DNA from: Sycobia sp. Sy_11
Lineage: Eukaryota > Arthropoda > Insecta > Hymenoptera > Epichrysomallidae
Direction: 5' to 3'
Assembly: GCA_018907035.1 (NCBI GenBank)
Contig: JACCIC010000015.1
Span: 722,501-786,500, forward strand
DNA length: 64,000 bases
Within the stretch, counting starts at the first letter, position 1. Each line of letters opens with the position of its first letter. The position numbers and the translations under genes were made by a program. This document shows positions 41,341 through 52,118 of this stretch, in pieces. The notes below the pieces were generated by a model. The model was not told the origin of the DNA and searched no databases. It worked only from the letters and a program-made list of their open reading frames with translations.

Positions 41341-41409
41341 ATTATTTACCTTGTGAGACTTACTCCCTGCACTTCGCTCGGGCGTAAACTGTCTCACAAG
41401 ATAAATAAT
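41341..41409. repeat. hairpin-forming inverted repeat
   Basis: Arms ATTATTTACCTTGTGAGAC (41341-41359) and GTCTCACAAGATAAATAAT pair with one mismatch, about 19 bp each. The 31-bp loop is GC-rich (includes CACTTCGCTCGGGCG). It is striking in otherwise AT-rich DNA. Possibly a small fold-back element or a structured RNA; no homologue is recognised. Confidence 0.6.
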
Positions 41410-42988
41410 CAAGCCTCATAACAGTGGGAAAGTATACTGTTAATCCAGGGGTCGCGAATCAGGAGAGAGCAGAGGGGGCTGGGCTCAAGGCCCCCTCCGC
41501 CAGAATTCAGAGAAGGCCGAGGCCTTCCCCCTCCCCCATCCCGCTACATTTGCAAAACCAAGATTTTTGCCAAGGATGACGAATTAATTAATTTTGGACT
41601 GTATTAGTTTATTAAATTAATTGTAACGAGTAAGCGTAATGGAAAGTGTGACGATAAATTTTTCATCCGATACACAATATATGCTTCAATTTTCACAGTA
41701 TCAAATAATTATTTCGAGTCCGGCAAAAAGATGAATTTATGATGATGGTGAAGTCAGGATTAATTTTTTTTTGGTGTTTTTGAGGGTGACCTTTTCGATT
41801 ATTGTGGTTAAGGCTTTCTCAATGAAAATTATCATCGTCGATACAGTAAAAATAATGATAAAGTAGATTTTTGAAGAGAAAGATTTTTTTTTTTTTTATA
41901 AAAGGTTTACCATGCGTTCTTTGACATTATCGCCATTATCTGCGGCTAAAGTTTTTGTTTTCAACAAAAGGAGGGTCGAAGTGTAAGTTTTATAAAGATT
42001 ACAGATTTTGTTCTCTTGAAATAATTGGATTTATATAACAATTTCCTAAAAGCTATGATATTTTATAATTACCGTGTATGATTATTCTTAAAATTCTTTA
42101 ACGGAAAACCCAACATACTTTATTATTTTTTAAAAAAACTTACGAAATCGTAATTGTTAAAAACATCATTGAACAAATCTGAAAGCATTAAGAATTGTTT
42201 GAAGAATTCTAAGATATTTTGGCTCATCCAAAATTATTTCGTCGCCATCAACTTCTATTGTGTTGTTTAAAGATTTATGAAGATCGCACTCAATAAATTT
42301 AATAATAAAAATGTAATCAACAGTATTTAAAAAATAAAATAATAAGAGAACAATACAAATACTAAAATAGTTCGTTACGAGTTTTCTGACATGACAACAT
42401 TCTATTCATAATTTTGCAGCAGTAAATGCAAGAAAAATGAAATTTTAATTTAATTTCTATTACATGTTTTACATTGTCATTTTAATAGATAGATAAATGA
42501 TAAATTAACAACAAATAATGAACATAATAAATATTATTATGTTAATGTCGTTACTCTGAGACATATACAACGTTTGCAAAATCGTGCCACATATTTCCCG
42601 ATGCGGATTATTGCGCTGGTCCGTTTTATCGTTCGTGTCGGCCCTTATAATAAGAGCGCACGGGTTCCTTCTGACACTGACTTCGAGCAATGAACATCGC
42701 TTCAATAAATAAAAGTTACAATGTAAAGTTTCTCCAAGCGCTAGAGTTTTCAGTGTCACTTCGTGCCCAAAACATTAATGAAATAAATAAATTTTATACA
42801 AATGTTACAATTATAAAATTGATATGGCAAGGGGGAGCGGGTTGAACGAAGTCACGGTTTCTTTACAGAAGGGCGGAGGGGGGGGGTGCGACGTCAAAAT
42901 ATGGACAAATCGACTTCCTCCCATATATCCACGCAGACACGTATAAATCAGGAATATTTGCCGCCCGGCTTCTTCATCGCGTCCCCGC

Positions 42989-43346
42989 TTAAGGTATCTT
43001 CCGGAACCTCATCCGTATCCCGTAGATGGTGACGTTGAGGCTGAGGCCCGCGTGGCGCGGCAGATGGTAGGCGAGGCTGACGTAGCCGTGGCCGGGGCCC
43101 CCCGCCACGATCGCCGCCCAGCCGTTCGAGCGCGGGGCCGGCCGCTCGTCGCTCACCTGCAGCCGCGTGATCTCGTGCTCGTTGCTGCCCGCGTACGTCG
43201 TCGCGTAGTCGAGCTCGCGGTCGGGCGAGCCGCGCGCGACCTCGAGCCGGGACTCGATCAGCTCGTCGCCGGGGATACGGTGGCCGACGGCGAAGTCGTG
43301 GCCGGCCCGCGCGGCAGACGGCGACGGGGACGAGGGCGGGGCGAAT

Positions 43347-43379
<33 letters not shown>

Positions 43380-43402
43380 GCGATCGTCGGCTGGCAGCTC
43401 AT
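42989..43402 (-). CDS. secreted MBF2-family protein, 137 aa
   Basis: Small secreted protein of the MBF2 family (named after a silkworm transcription co-activator; most members in Hymenoptera are secreted and of unknown role). The N-terminus is a signal peptide whose hydrophobic core is eleven consecutive Leu (residues 9-19), followed by a Pro/Ser linker. The mature part starts near residue 33 with the family pattern HDFAVGHRIPGDELIES. The core block NGWAAIVAGGPGHGYVSLAY and the end SLNVTIYGIRMRF follow. The gene has no intron within the coding region. A splice acceptor (CCTTACAG) 34 bp before the ATG implies a 5' non-coding exon. Codons are extremely G/C-ending. The DNA on the left to 35 kb and on the right to 45.5 kb is gene-poor. 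Confidence 0.85.
43347..43378. repeat. (AGC)n trinucleotide repeat inside the signal peptide
   Basis: About ten and a half AGC units. On the coding (minus) strand it reads CTG, so it supplies most of the poly-Leu core of the MBF2-family signal peptide. Confidence 0.95.
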
Positions 43403-44256
43403 GGCGATGCTCTCGAGGTGCTTCGCTTTAGAGGACCTGTAAGGGAATATAGCTATATCACATGTGTTACTCTCTTACCAATCGTACATATTTCATGGGG
43501 AAGAAACTCGACGCTTCAGAGTCGCTCGACATTTTTGTTTTTACAGATTCTACACATGAAACTAATGGAAACGTATTTCAGGATTTTCCTTGAAATTTTT
43601 CTTAGAAAATATCCATGGTTGAATTTTTGAAAATCTGCTAAAATTACTCTCGTACTGTTCTTAAAATTATTCTCGTATTTAAAATTATTCATCATTAAAT
43701 GTATATTCGTCGCATCGATGTCTCTATTCATTCTACACAGCGATGCGCAAGCTTTAAAAGTAAATAATAAGAAAACATTTTAACTGTTGAAAATAAAAAT
43801 GATTAATAATTCAATTGTTTTGACGAATCCATGTAAACAATTACATTTTCGTTCTTCACTTTCTCATCTACAAAATTCACTTTTCTAAAAACTGACTTCT
43901 CTAATAGATCAAAAGTTATTAATTAAGAAATAGATTTTAATAGATTAAAAGTTATCAATAAAGAAATATTTATACAATAATAAATACATAATGATTTTTA
44001 TGCAATTTCGTAGGGGAATGGAATGGATTTTGGTTTTGTAAAAATTTATAGTTTTTCAGTTTATAAATGAACGCAATCCGTAAAAGAAAATAAGATTATA
44101 ATGTGATGCTAAATATAAAATTTTGTCCTCTTTTGAAATCTGGGGTTAGTATTAAAAATTGGTTATCAGAAATTTCAAATGGTCGCCTCAACGGAAGCGA
44201 GATATATCATTGTTATATTGATCTAGGCAATTAATATCTAGGTATTAGTTAAATAT

Positions 44257-44258
<2 letters not shown>

Positions 44259-44301
<43 letters not shown>
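44259..44301. repeat. (GT)n microsatellite
   Basis: About 20 GT units in AT-rich, gene-free DNA (43.45-45.5 kb). Confidence 0.95.
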
Positions 44302-44302
<1 letters not shown>

Positions 44303-45928
44303 ATTCGCACGAGGATCATATAATATTTGTGTTAAATAAAAGATTCTGTAAATCCGCATGGTTTAAGAAATGAGGGCACGATGAGTTTTTACACCACTCG
44401 TTTGAAAATGTAATATGAATTACGATAATTATATACACATGCTGCAATAGATTTGGTCGATTTACGTATTGCTTTTTTTTTCTTTCTTTGAACTCATAGC
44501 TAAAACATTCTAGCGCAGACAATTTTCTAAGAATAACATTTAATCTATGAGAGCATAAGATTTCGTCACGTTTTCTTAATATTTTCTAGCGCTCCGTATC
44601 TTGAAGTAATACACATTTTTTCACGTAAATCATATAGATAATGTATTACATTATTCGAGCATCATTGTTATATATGTTTCACACGCGTGGAGCAAGAAAT
44701 TTTTTTCAATAAATAATTAAACATGCAAGCGGATCAGATTGCAGCGAAATAGTGACACGGCATTATCGTTATTGTTTTATTCAAGATTTTATAATATTTT
44801 ACGAATACATTCAAAATTTTGAATTATTCAATGTGGCTACATTCTTAGATACTGCGAATACAGCTTTATCTTTCTATAAACGATAATTTACGGAAGATTC
44901 TGAAATTGCATCTCAAATACATTTAATCATTTTTTAAAAATATATTTAAAACCACTTTATGCGACTAGTTTTTAATTTATACTTATTCATATAGGTGTAT
45001 AATTATATAATATTTGTAGGCACAGAATATCATAAACTATATCGCTGATTATAGAAAGCAACAAGTTCATTTGTGATATATTTTACTTTTCTAATTATCA
45101 CATGCTGGCTTTTTTATTTTAATTTGAATGCTGACTTAAATGATAATTTTCTCACCTATTTTAAACGACAAATTATACATTATTAGTTCTCAACTCTGTC
45201 TGATCGATGCAATGGAATAAGTACTTCGTCATTTTCAATTATTAACGATACAGTAAAAATAATAATCTAACGTGCTGTAAACGTTATTTCAATTTTTTAA
45301 TTTATATCAATAACAAACAAGAAGTTTAACGCAACCAAATTTAACTTTATTTGCCTCACCAGCCCTACTGGAAAAATCTTTGTAACAGACAGAAATATGA
45401 CTAATTATGACAAATTGAAATTGCTTAGCCAATATCTGGTAAAGCCTGATACAGTTTGTAATATTTAATATTTATGAATAAACGAATGTTAAAAAACAAT
45501 TATAAGCAAAGTCCGACAACAAAGTCTTGGTAAAATTTGGAGAAGTTTGACAAAACAAGATAATTTTGTTGGTAAAGCATTCACTGTTGAACAGTATATA
45601 CGTCGAAGTCCGTTCAACGTTCATTTCTACAATATCTGTAGTATCGTTTGGAATATCAGTTTTTCTAAGCCTTAGAAATTTTCAGACTTTGCAAAGCCAA
45701 TCCCAGTTCGACACGTTCAGCAATGCTTGGAAAAGTTTGACAGATATTTATTTCCATTAGAGGAAAATTAATAAAATCGGTGAATATGGTTTTTGATACT
45801 TTATGTTTTAGATAAACAAAGATGTAACTAGAGCAATAAACAACTTGTACGCCGTTATTGCAACGGTTTGCTAGTGATCCGTTTGTCAATCTTTTCAAGT
45901 TTTGGCAATAAATCAAATAATAAGTAAT

Positions 45929-46264
45929 ATGACTAATATCAAGAACTTAACAATAAAAAACGAAGCGGATAAACGGAATTGCTTGTATCACCTCTTATTT
46001 GGAACACCGGTTGCGTTAAGATTTCAGAGCTGCTGTTCGGTCCACTGCGATGTGAAAATTAATGAATTACTAGTGCCATTTGAAAATCTTTTTAATGAAG
46101 ATCGAGCTTTTATAATCGAAGCCCTTGATGAATCGGAACTCGTGCGACTCGCTGTAACGAAACGTTCACCGTACTTGTTACTTATGCACGGCTTATATAT
46201 ATATCTGCATATATTGCGCGTAACAAGCCATATAGTCCAAATGGGCTTGGATTGCGCAAATTAA
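45929..46264 (+). CDS. unrecognised open frame, 111 codons, possible gene fragment
   Basis: Reading from the ATG at 45929 the frame encodes a mixed-composition peptide. It has a Cys cluster (FQSCCSVHCDVK) and an acidic amphipathic stretch (NEDRAFIIEALDESELVRL). The composition looks protein-like and not like random AT-rich DNA. I recognise no family, and there is no obvious signal peptide or splice partner. A second frame just upstream (45566-45760) is hydrophobic and unrelated. It may be an exon of an unannotated gene, a relic, or chance. Confidence 0.3.
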   Translation: MTNIKNLTIKNEADKRNCLYHLLFGTPVALRFQSCCSVHCDVKINELLVPFENLFNEDRAFIIEALDESELVRLAVTKRSPYLLLMHGLYIYLHILRVTSHIVQMGLDCAN

Positions 46265-47463
46265 GTGTACTTACGTCCTTTTAGCAAATTTCTCCACTTG
46301 GTGCTTGCAATGGCAAACTGTCATATTGGTCGGATTAAAATTACTTAAAATTATTTTCTAGGATGTTTTTACGCCTATAAGATTATTAAATCGTGCGTGA
46401 GGATAAAAAATTGTCAATTCAGTTTTGAAGTATAAAATGATTAATTAATAAATAATTTTAATAAAAAGTACTGTTTTTGTTGCAAAACACGCGTAAAAAG
46501 TTTATACACCTCGAGCTGTTATGATTGTATTGATTGTCAAAAGCGTATTTTGGCGTCTAATGATATTTCATTGTCAATAATCAGTTTGTACTTACATTAA
46601 ATTAGAGTAATTTTTCTATGAAGCACTAATGTTATAGCGCAAAAACGATTCAAATTTAACATTAAATTTTAAGCTTTACAATGAATTATAAAATAAGTAT
46701 TCGTAATAAAAAAAAACCGGTGAAATCTTATATTTAACTATAAAAAATCAATTTACTATAAAATTAGAGATAATTTAGTTCTTCATTCAACATTGCTGCA
46801 TTTGAAGCTCTCAAGACTTCCATGTGTCTGTGCGCGCGCGCTCGCACTTCTGAGTCTGTATCCCTGTGTGCGTGTGCATTTATGCGTATGGAATATTTAT
46901 TCAATAATTCGTAAAGATGTTTTTTACCCGTTTTCGTATCAATAAGATAATAATTGTAGACGGTATGATGACCGCCCGATAAGGCGCCATTCTATAGAGC
47001 TACTTTGTAAACATTTCTATGGAAAATTTAGGCCGCTAGTATATATTTTATATTTTTTTTTTTTACGAAACTCCGAACGATATTTTTTGTTAGGAGATCA
47101 TAGCTAACTTCAGGCTACATACGAATAATAATAGGAAAAATACGAAGAAAAATTCAGACCATACACAGGATAATTCATTTTAGAGGCGTATGTCAAAATT
47201 TTGCTCAAAGTTCAAAAACTGTTAAAAAGTCATTCGTGAATTTAGAAAATTAGCAAAGAATCCACATAGACATTTTTATTATGTCACCAATCTCGGGCAC
47301 AAAATTTTTTAATTTGCATCTGTAAACAGTAACAATTTTCTTCTAACTTTACTCTCATTCTATTTAAAATATTCTTAGTTCGGAGTATCAAATTTACATC
47401 AAGATCTTGAATTGATGATAAATAAAAAAATTATCACTATAATATATGATTAGAAGTGTCAAG

Positions 47464-47466
<3 letters not shown>

Positions 47467-47502
<36 letters not shown>
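47467..47502. repeat. (AC)n microsatellite
   Basis: About 18 AC units. The surrounding 46.3-48.5 kb shows no gene. Confidence 0.95.
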
Positions 47503-47504
<2 letters not shown>

Positions 47505-48578
47505 TTTCTTCTAATACTTTTTACTATGCGCTTTGCGCAATCCACTACATTTCAGTAATTATCAATTTTTGTAAAAGGTACCAATGATATTGCATAAATA
47601 ATGTTATTATATATATATTCTAGATAAGGCTAGAACATTAAATATGAATTTAATAATTGAAAAATTAGTCGGTTCTATGTATTTAATCTCTATATTTATT
47701 TTTTGTATATTGAAGTTTAATGTTGCTATTCTTATAATATACACACGCGCGCGCATATACATATATATACATATATACGTATATAGTTGTACTTTCATTC
47801 CACTCATGCTAATCAAAATGATCTCAGGGACATGCTACAATTGTCATTATGACTGCGTAATGCTCGATTTATAGTTCCAAAGGTTATCAAAAGTTCATCC
47901 CCTCTTTCTCGGTATCACAGCATGTTGCTCGATCGTTGCTTTCGAACAAAAGAAACGTTAACAGTTTATTACAGACAACTTGAGTTAGCGAATCGTCAGC
48001 GATTTTAAAATATTCACAAAAGTAAATAGAACTTAATGCATTTTTAAACAGAAACGAAATTTTTGTTCTTTAAATTATAGTCTATATTTAATTCGTTAGT
48101 CAAGTCTTGTTCGTTTGGCATTCAATATTTTTTAATTAATTTTTCCTTTCGTGTATTGTTTTTATCTTTGCTATTATCTTCGATTATCTCATAGTGCGGT
48201 ATGGAAATTAAAAATGATTTATTTTAATTAATTTTAGTTCTTTTAATTATTTTCCTAACAATTTTCTTTTACTTACGTTTTCTTTTAAAACTGTTTTGAA
48301 TTTCGATACCAGTAAATGTATTGCATATTATACAAAGAATCTTGCTTACATTAGTTTCTTTTTTTGTTTTTTTTTTCGTTTTTTTTTTTTGTTATAGTCA
48401 AAGAAAACGTCAATTCCTACATTAAATTTATTCGGATTCTTTATGAGTATTTATATTGATTAGAGCCAAGTTCTTTCACAAATAATTATTAATAATTCGA
48501 TAAACAAGTATTTCATGTTTATAAATGTAAATTTCTTCACTGTGCATCAGATCCACAATTATATGCAGTACCGGAACT

Positions 48579-49842
48579 ATGCCTGCAGCTATCTTAAAAT
48601 GGCTCGCGATAGCTTCGGTCTTCTGCGCCCGAGCGGGACAGCCGTCAAGTGCCTAAAGTGACGGTGTTCAGCAAGACGCAGACCTTCCTGGACAAGCGCC
48701 TCATTCTGAGCACGCCCAAGGGCGCCGTCACCGAGAACGAGAGCTTCCTGTACGCGGTCTGCGACAGCCAGAAGCGCGTCTTCGTCCGGGAGCGATGCAA
48801 CGTCACCATCGAGACGCCGGCCTTCGCCAACGCGACCTACAAGGAGACCTGCGTCATGAACTTCGCCACGGACGACCCGCACCACGAGACCCTGTGGAAT
48901 CTCCAGCTGCGCGCTTTCGGCGACGACAGGGCCCTGATATCCTGGACGGTCAGGGACCAGGATCTGCGCACCAAGCACACCAGGCTGCGCGTGCTGCGCC
49001 TCGGCAATTGCAATTACAACGACATCTCGCTGCCGTCCGAGGAGGCCCACGGCATCCTCACCTACGAGAGCAGCTTCGAGGCGATAATCAAGAACAGGAC
49101 CTTCTGCGCCAGTGACAGTTGCCGGCTGACCTTCGACCTCGACGGCAAGAAGCTCCACGGCCCGAGCCCGTACCTGGCCCACCTGAAATCCTTCACCGTG
49201 GCCGAGGCCGTCCCGGGCGCGGCCCACGCACCCGCCAAGACCTCCTTCGTCCAGCTGTTCACCAACGACAGCGCTCGCCGCTCCGTCTTCATCGTCGGCC
49301 CGGACGGCAGGGGGACCGAGCTCCTCAGCCTGAGCAACCCGCTGAGCGCGAGCACGTCGACCGCCCACGGGGCCTTCGCCGTGTGCTGGTCCACCGAGAG
49401 GACCAACGTCACCTGCCGGCAGTACGACGCCAAGAACGAGGCCCGGCTCCGGGTGGCCTTCGAGTTCCTGGACGAGGCCGGCCCCGGCGAGCTCGTGCGC
49501 TGGCACCAGCCGCACAATCTGCAGGACGGCGGGCTGCTGCTGGTGACCGGGGCGAGCGACGCCGGCGGCCAGAGGTTCCCCGGCTACGTCATCGTGCGGG
49601 TCGGGCCGGACGGCCGCAAGGACAGGCCATTGGTCGTCGAGGGGCTGGGCCTCGAGTGCCTGAGCCACAAGCTGCACGTCGCCGTCTCGGAGAACGACGA
49701 GGACGAGCTCTGCGTGCACTTCACCTGCCAGCACGACAAGTACGGCGAGCTCGGGCTGACGAGCAGCCTGCGACTGGAGACGAGATGCCTGCCGAAAAAG
49801 TACGCCTCGATACCGAAGCGTCGCGCATCCCTGGTGAATTGA
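48579..49842 (+). CDS. GC-rich, intronless gene for a cysteine-rich secreted protein of unknown family; frame break near its 5' end
   Basis: An ATG at 48579 opens a convincing signal peptide (MPAAILKWLAIASVFCARA), but that frame stops at TAA 48654. The long frame, about 400 codons, is in the next register and is open from 48613 to the TGA at 49840; its only start-like codon at the join is GTG 48649. Thus a one-base register change lies between 48613 and 48653, either an assembly error or a real mutation. The body has about 12 Cys, several N-glycosylation sequons (NVT, NAT, NRT, NDS) and repeating beta-rich blocks (SVFIVGPDGRG, YVIVRVGPDGRK), suggesting an extracellular beta fold. Third codon positions are almost all G or C. 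A polyadenylation signal lies 90 bp downstream. I do not recognise the family. A hymenopteran-restricted secreted or venom-gland protein is possible but unproven. Confidence 0.75.
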
Positions 49843-49931
49843 GCAGGGCACGGCGGCGCATGTAGGCGTTTAAATGTACGCGTGTATACGTAAAACGTGT
49901 AATTGTATAATTGGACTGTATCAGAAATTTT

Positions 49932-49937
49932 AATAAA
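49932..49937 (+). promoter_or_regulatory. polyadenylation signal of the GC-rich secreted gene
   Basis: AATAAA 90 bp after the stop codon; a second AATAAA follows about 90 bp further at about 50029. Composition drops back to AT-rich exactly here, marking the end of the transcript-like GC block. Confidence 0.6.
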
Positions 49938-50836
49938 AAGTTTGATACTGTACTGGTATCGTGGAAAGTCGATTCGCAGCGACTGGACGAAGGTTCTTGA
50001 TTTCTGAAAATAATGCGTTCGATCGCCAAATAAAAACATGTATATTTATTATATTTTATGAAAAAGTATAAGTGTAATTGTGTCTATATGATACATATGG
50101 CATGTATTTTATTTGCAAACGTATCGATGTAAGTATATTAGGTATTTGTTATATTTATGTGTCATAGAAGTTTCATTTTGACCTCAAACTATAAAATTAT
50201 ATAAAATAGTTCAGATAAAACATTGGAAATTTAAAAATATTATATAATCTTTTAATCAAGTTTAAAATGCTCGTACAATCAATGTTTGCTTTACACTCAT
50301 GTATATAATTATCAATTAATGATGTTGAAGTTTGGCTTGTAAATAATTAATTTAATTCTGTAATTTTCAATTAGCAATGAAAATATGGTTTTTAATAACT
50401 AGCAATTTAACAGCTATAAATTGGTATTGGTAAAATTCAATTAGATAAATATGAAGTAGTGATTTTTAATGAATAATATACGCAAAACCATTTTACAATA
50501 CAAATCAAGAGAATATTTTTCTATGTAAAACAAACTTACATATATTTATCAAATTTATAAATACATCTTTATATTGTATCAACAAATATAGAAATATTTA
50601 TAAAAACAATCTATTTAACTCGTACAATTCAAGTAAAATCATTCATTTGTCATTTGTTTTTTTCCAACCTAAGAAAAACTTTAATAAGCATTCAAACGGC
50701 CAAAGCATGCGTGGCCTATCTGTTTTACCAGTGCTGGATGTAAATCTATAAGATGTGAAACTGTAGTAAAATCTTAAGGAGATTTTGGTCGTGGTCTACA
50801 TGAAAAGATCCTATTCTTCTTTTAATATTTAAGATA

Positions 50837-50838
<2 letters not shown>

Positions 50839-50890
<52 letters not shown>
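50839..50890. repeat. (AT)n microsatellite
   Basis: Pure AT run of about 50 bp. No gene is seen in 49.95-51.75 kb. Confidence 0.95.
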
Positions 50891-50900
<10 letters not shown>

Positions 50901-51849
50901 TATTCGATTACAAATAATTTATGATAAATATTATTAATAATACTAATAATAATAGTCCGTACAATAAATTATATTTATTTATCTGCGATTATAATATTTT
51001 TTAGAAATAGTTGTCACGATGTAAATAACTTTGAGCCGATCCTGTAAATATTGATTTCAGCTTTGAGAAGGATCCATTGTTGGTTACAAGTTTTCGTTAA
51101 GAGATAATTATGCAAATATTTCGAACAATATTATGTAGCTCCGTCGTAGTAATTAGTTTCAATATTCTAACTTTAAAACATAAATTTTCAACTCCTGTTT
51201 GATTTTCATTATCAATTTTATAAAGTCGTATATAATTGTTCGAAAGGCATAAGTTACACTTATAGTTATTATTAAGTGTAAATTATATATATATATATAT
51301 ATACTCTTAAAGATTATTCTGATAAAGCTTGATCGTTTTTGACGCATTTTCTCTGATTTCACGGAGAAATAAATTAAAGACCTTTCTTAAAATAACAATC
51401 ATAGGAATTTTGTTGGTAAGATTTTTGTTTTTGTTCATCCTCATATTTAACGCGATTTGATATCTGTTTTCCTAGTAGTTAGCAATTATCACAATTATTA
51501 AGCATCGGTACTACAAATTTAAAGATTTTAAAAGTGCTATTGAGATTAAAATCAATCATTATGATCTAAATTACAAATCTGTATAGTTTCAGACTAATTT
51601 TATTAATTTTATATTCATTAACCTATAACTGTTGAGAATTGTTCGCACTCGCACTTATTCGATAAAAAATATGTCACATAAAAGTTAATTTTTATTTCGC
51701 ATAATTTTTAGCTTTATTTGTTGCAGGGAATCTAAAAAAAAAAAACAAATCTTGTCTTTAAGCGGTGGGGTATTTTAACTGGTACGAGGAAGGGCTGAAG
51801 GCAGTGTCTCGCGTGCCTGTTCCTTTAATACGGCCCTGTATTTTACTAC

Positions 51850-51960
51850 TTTCCGACCACGGCCCTCATAAAACGAAGAGTAAGCGGTTCGGATGCTGAA
51901 GTTAAGTGGCGCGGCGATTGAAATACGCGCGGAAATGTATGGCGACCGAGGCAGATGCCG
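51850..51960 (+). pseudogene. possible 5S rRNA-derived sequence
   Basis: GC-rich island containing CGACCACGG, GGTTCGGATGCTGAAGTTAAG, GCGCGGCG and TATGGCGACCG in the order and spacing of 5S rRNA (CGACCAYACC, GTCCGATCACTGAAGTTAAG, GTCGCGGG, TGGGTGACCG). Similarity is partial, so it would be a 5S pseudogene or a 5S-derived SINE head. It lies in the likely 3' flank of the chitinase gene, on the opposite strand. Confidence 0.35.
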
Positions 51961-52118
51961 CGTACAGTAAACGTTCCTTTCTTCTTCAAGCAACAATTTT
52001 CAAATCTGCCTTATGAAGGCTGTTGGAGGTCATTTTTTTGAAGACATAGTAAGCACAGCGTAGGAATTCCATAGTTCTCGTAGAAAAAAATCACATCTTT
52101 TGCATCGGAGTTTTTATA

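Noticed and set aside
43052..43348. 98-codon Arg-rich plus-strand frame
   Set aside because: Antisense shadow of the MBF2-family gene.
48589..49851. 420-codon open frame on the minus strand and a 248-codon plus-strand frame (49119-49865)
   Set aside because: Both are mirror frames of the GC-rich secreted gene; with nearly all third positions G or C, stops are rare in every frame. They are low-complexity (Ala/Val/Leu or Arg/Pro-rich) and lack any start context or signal.
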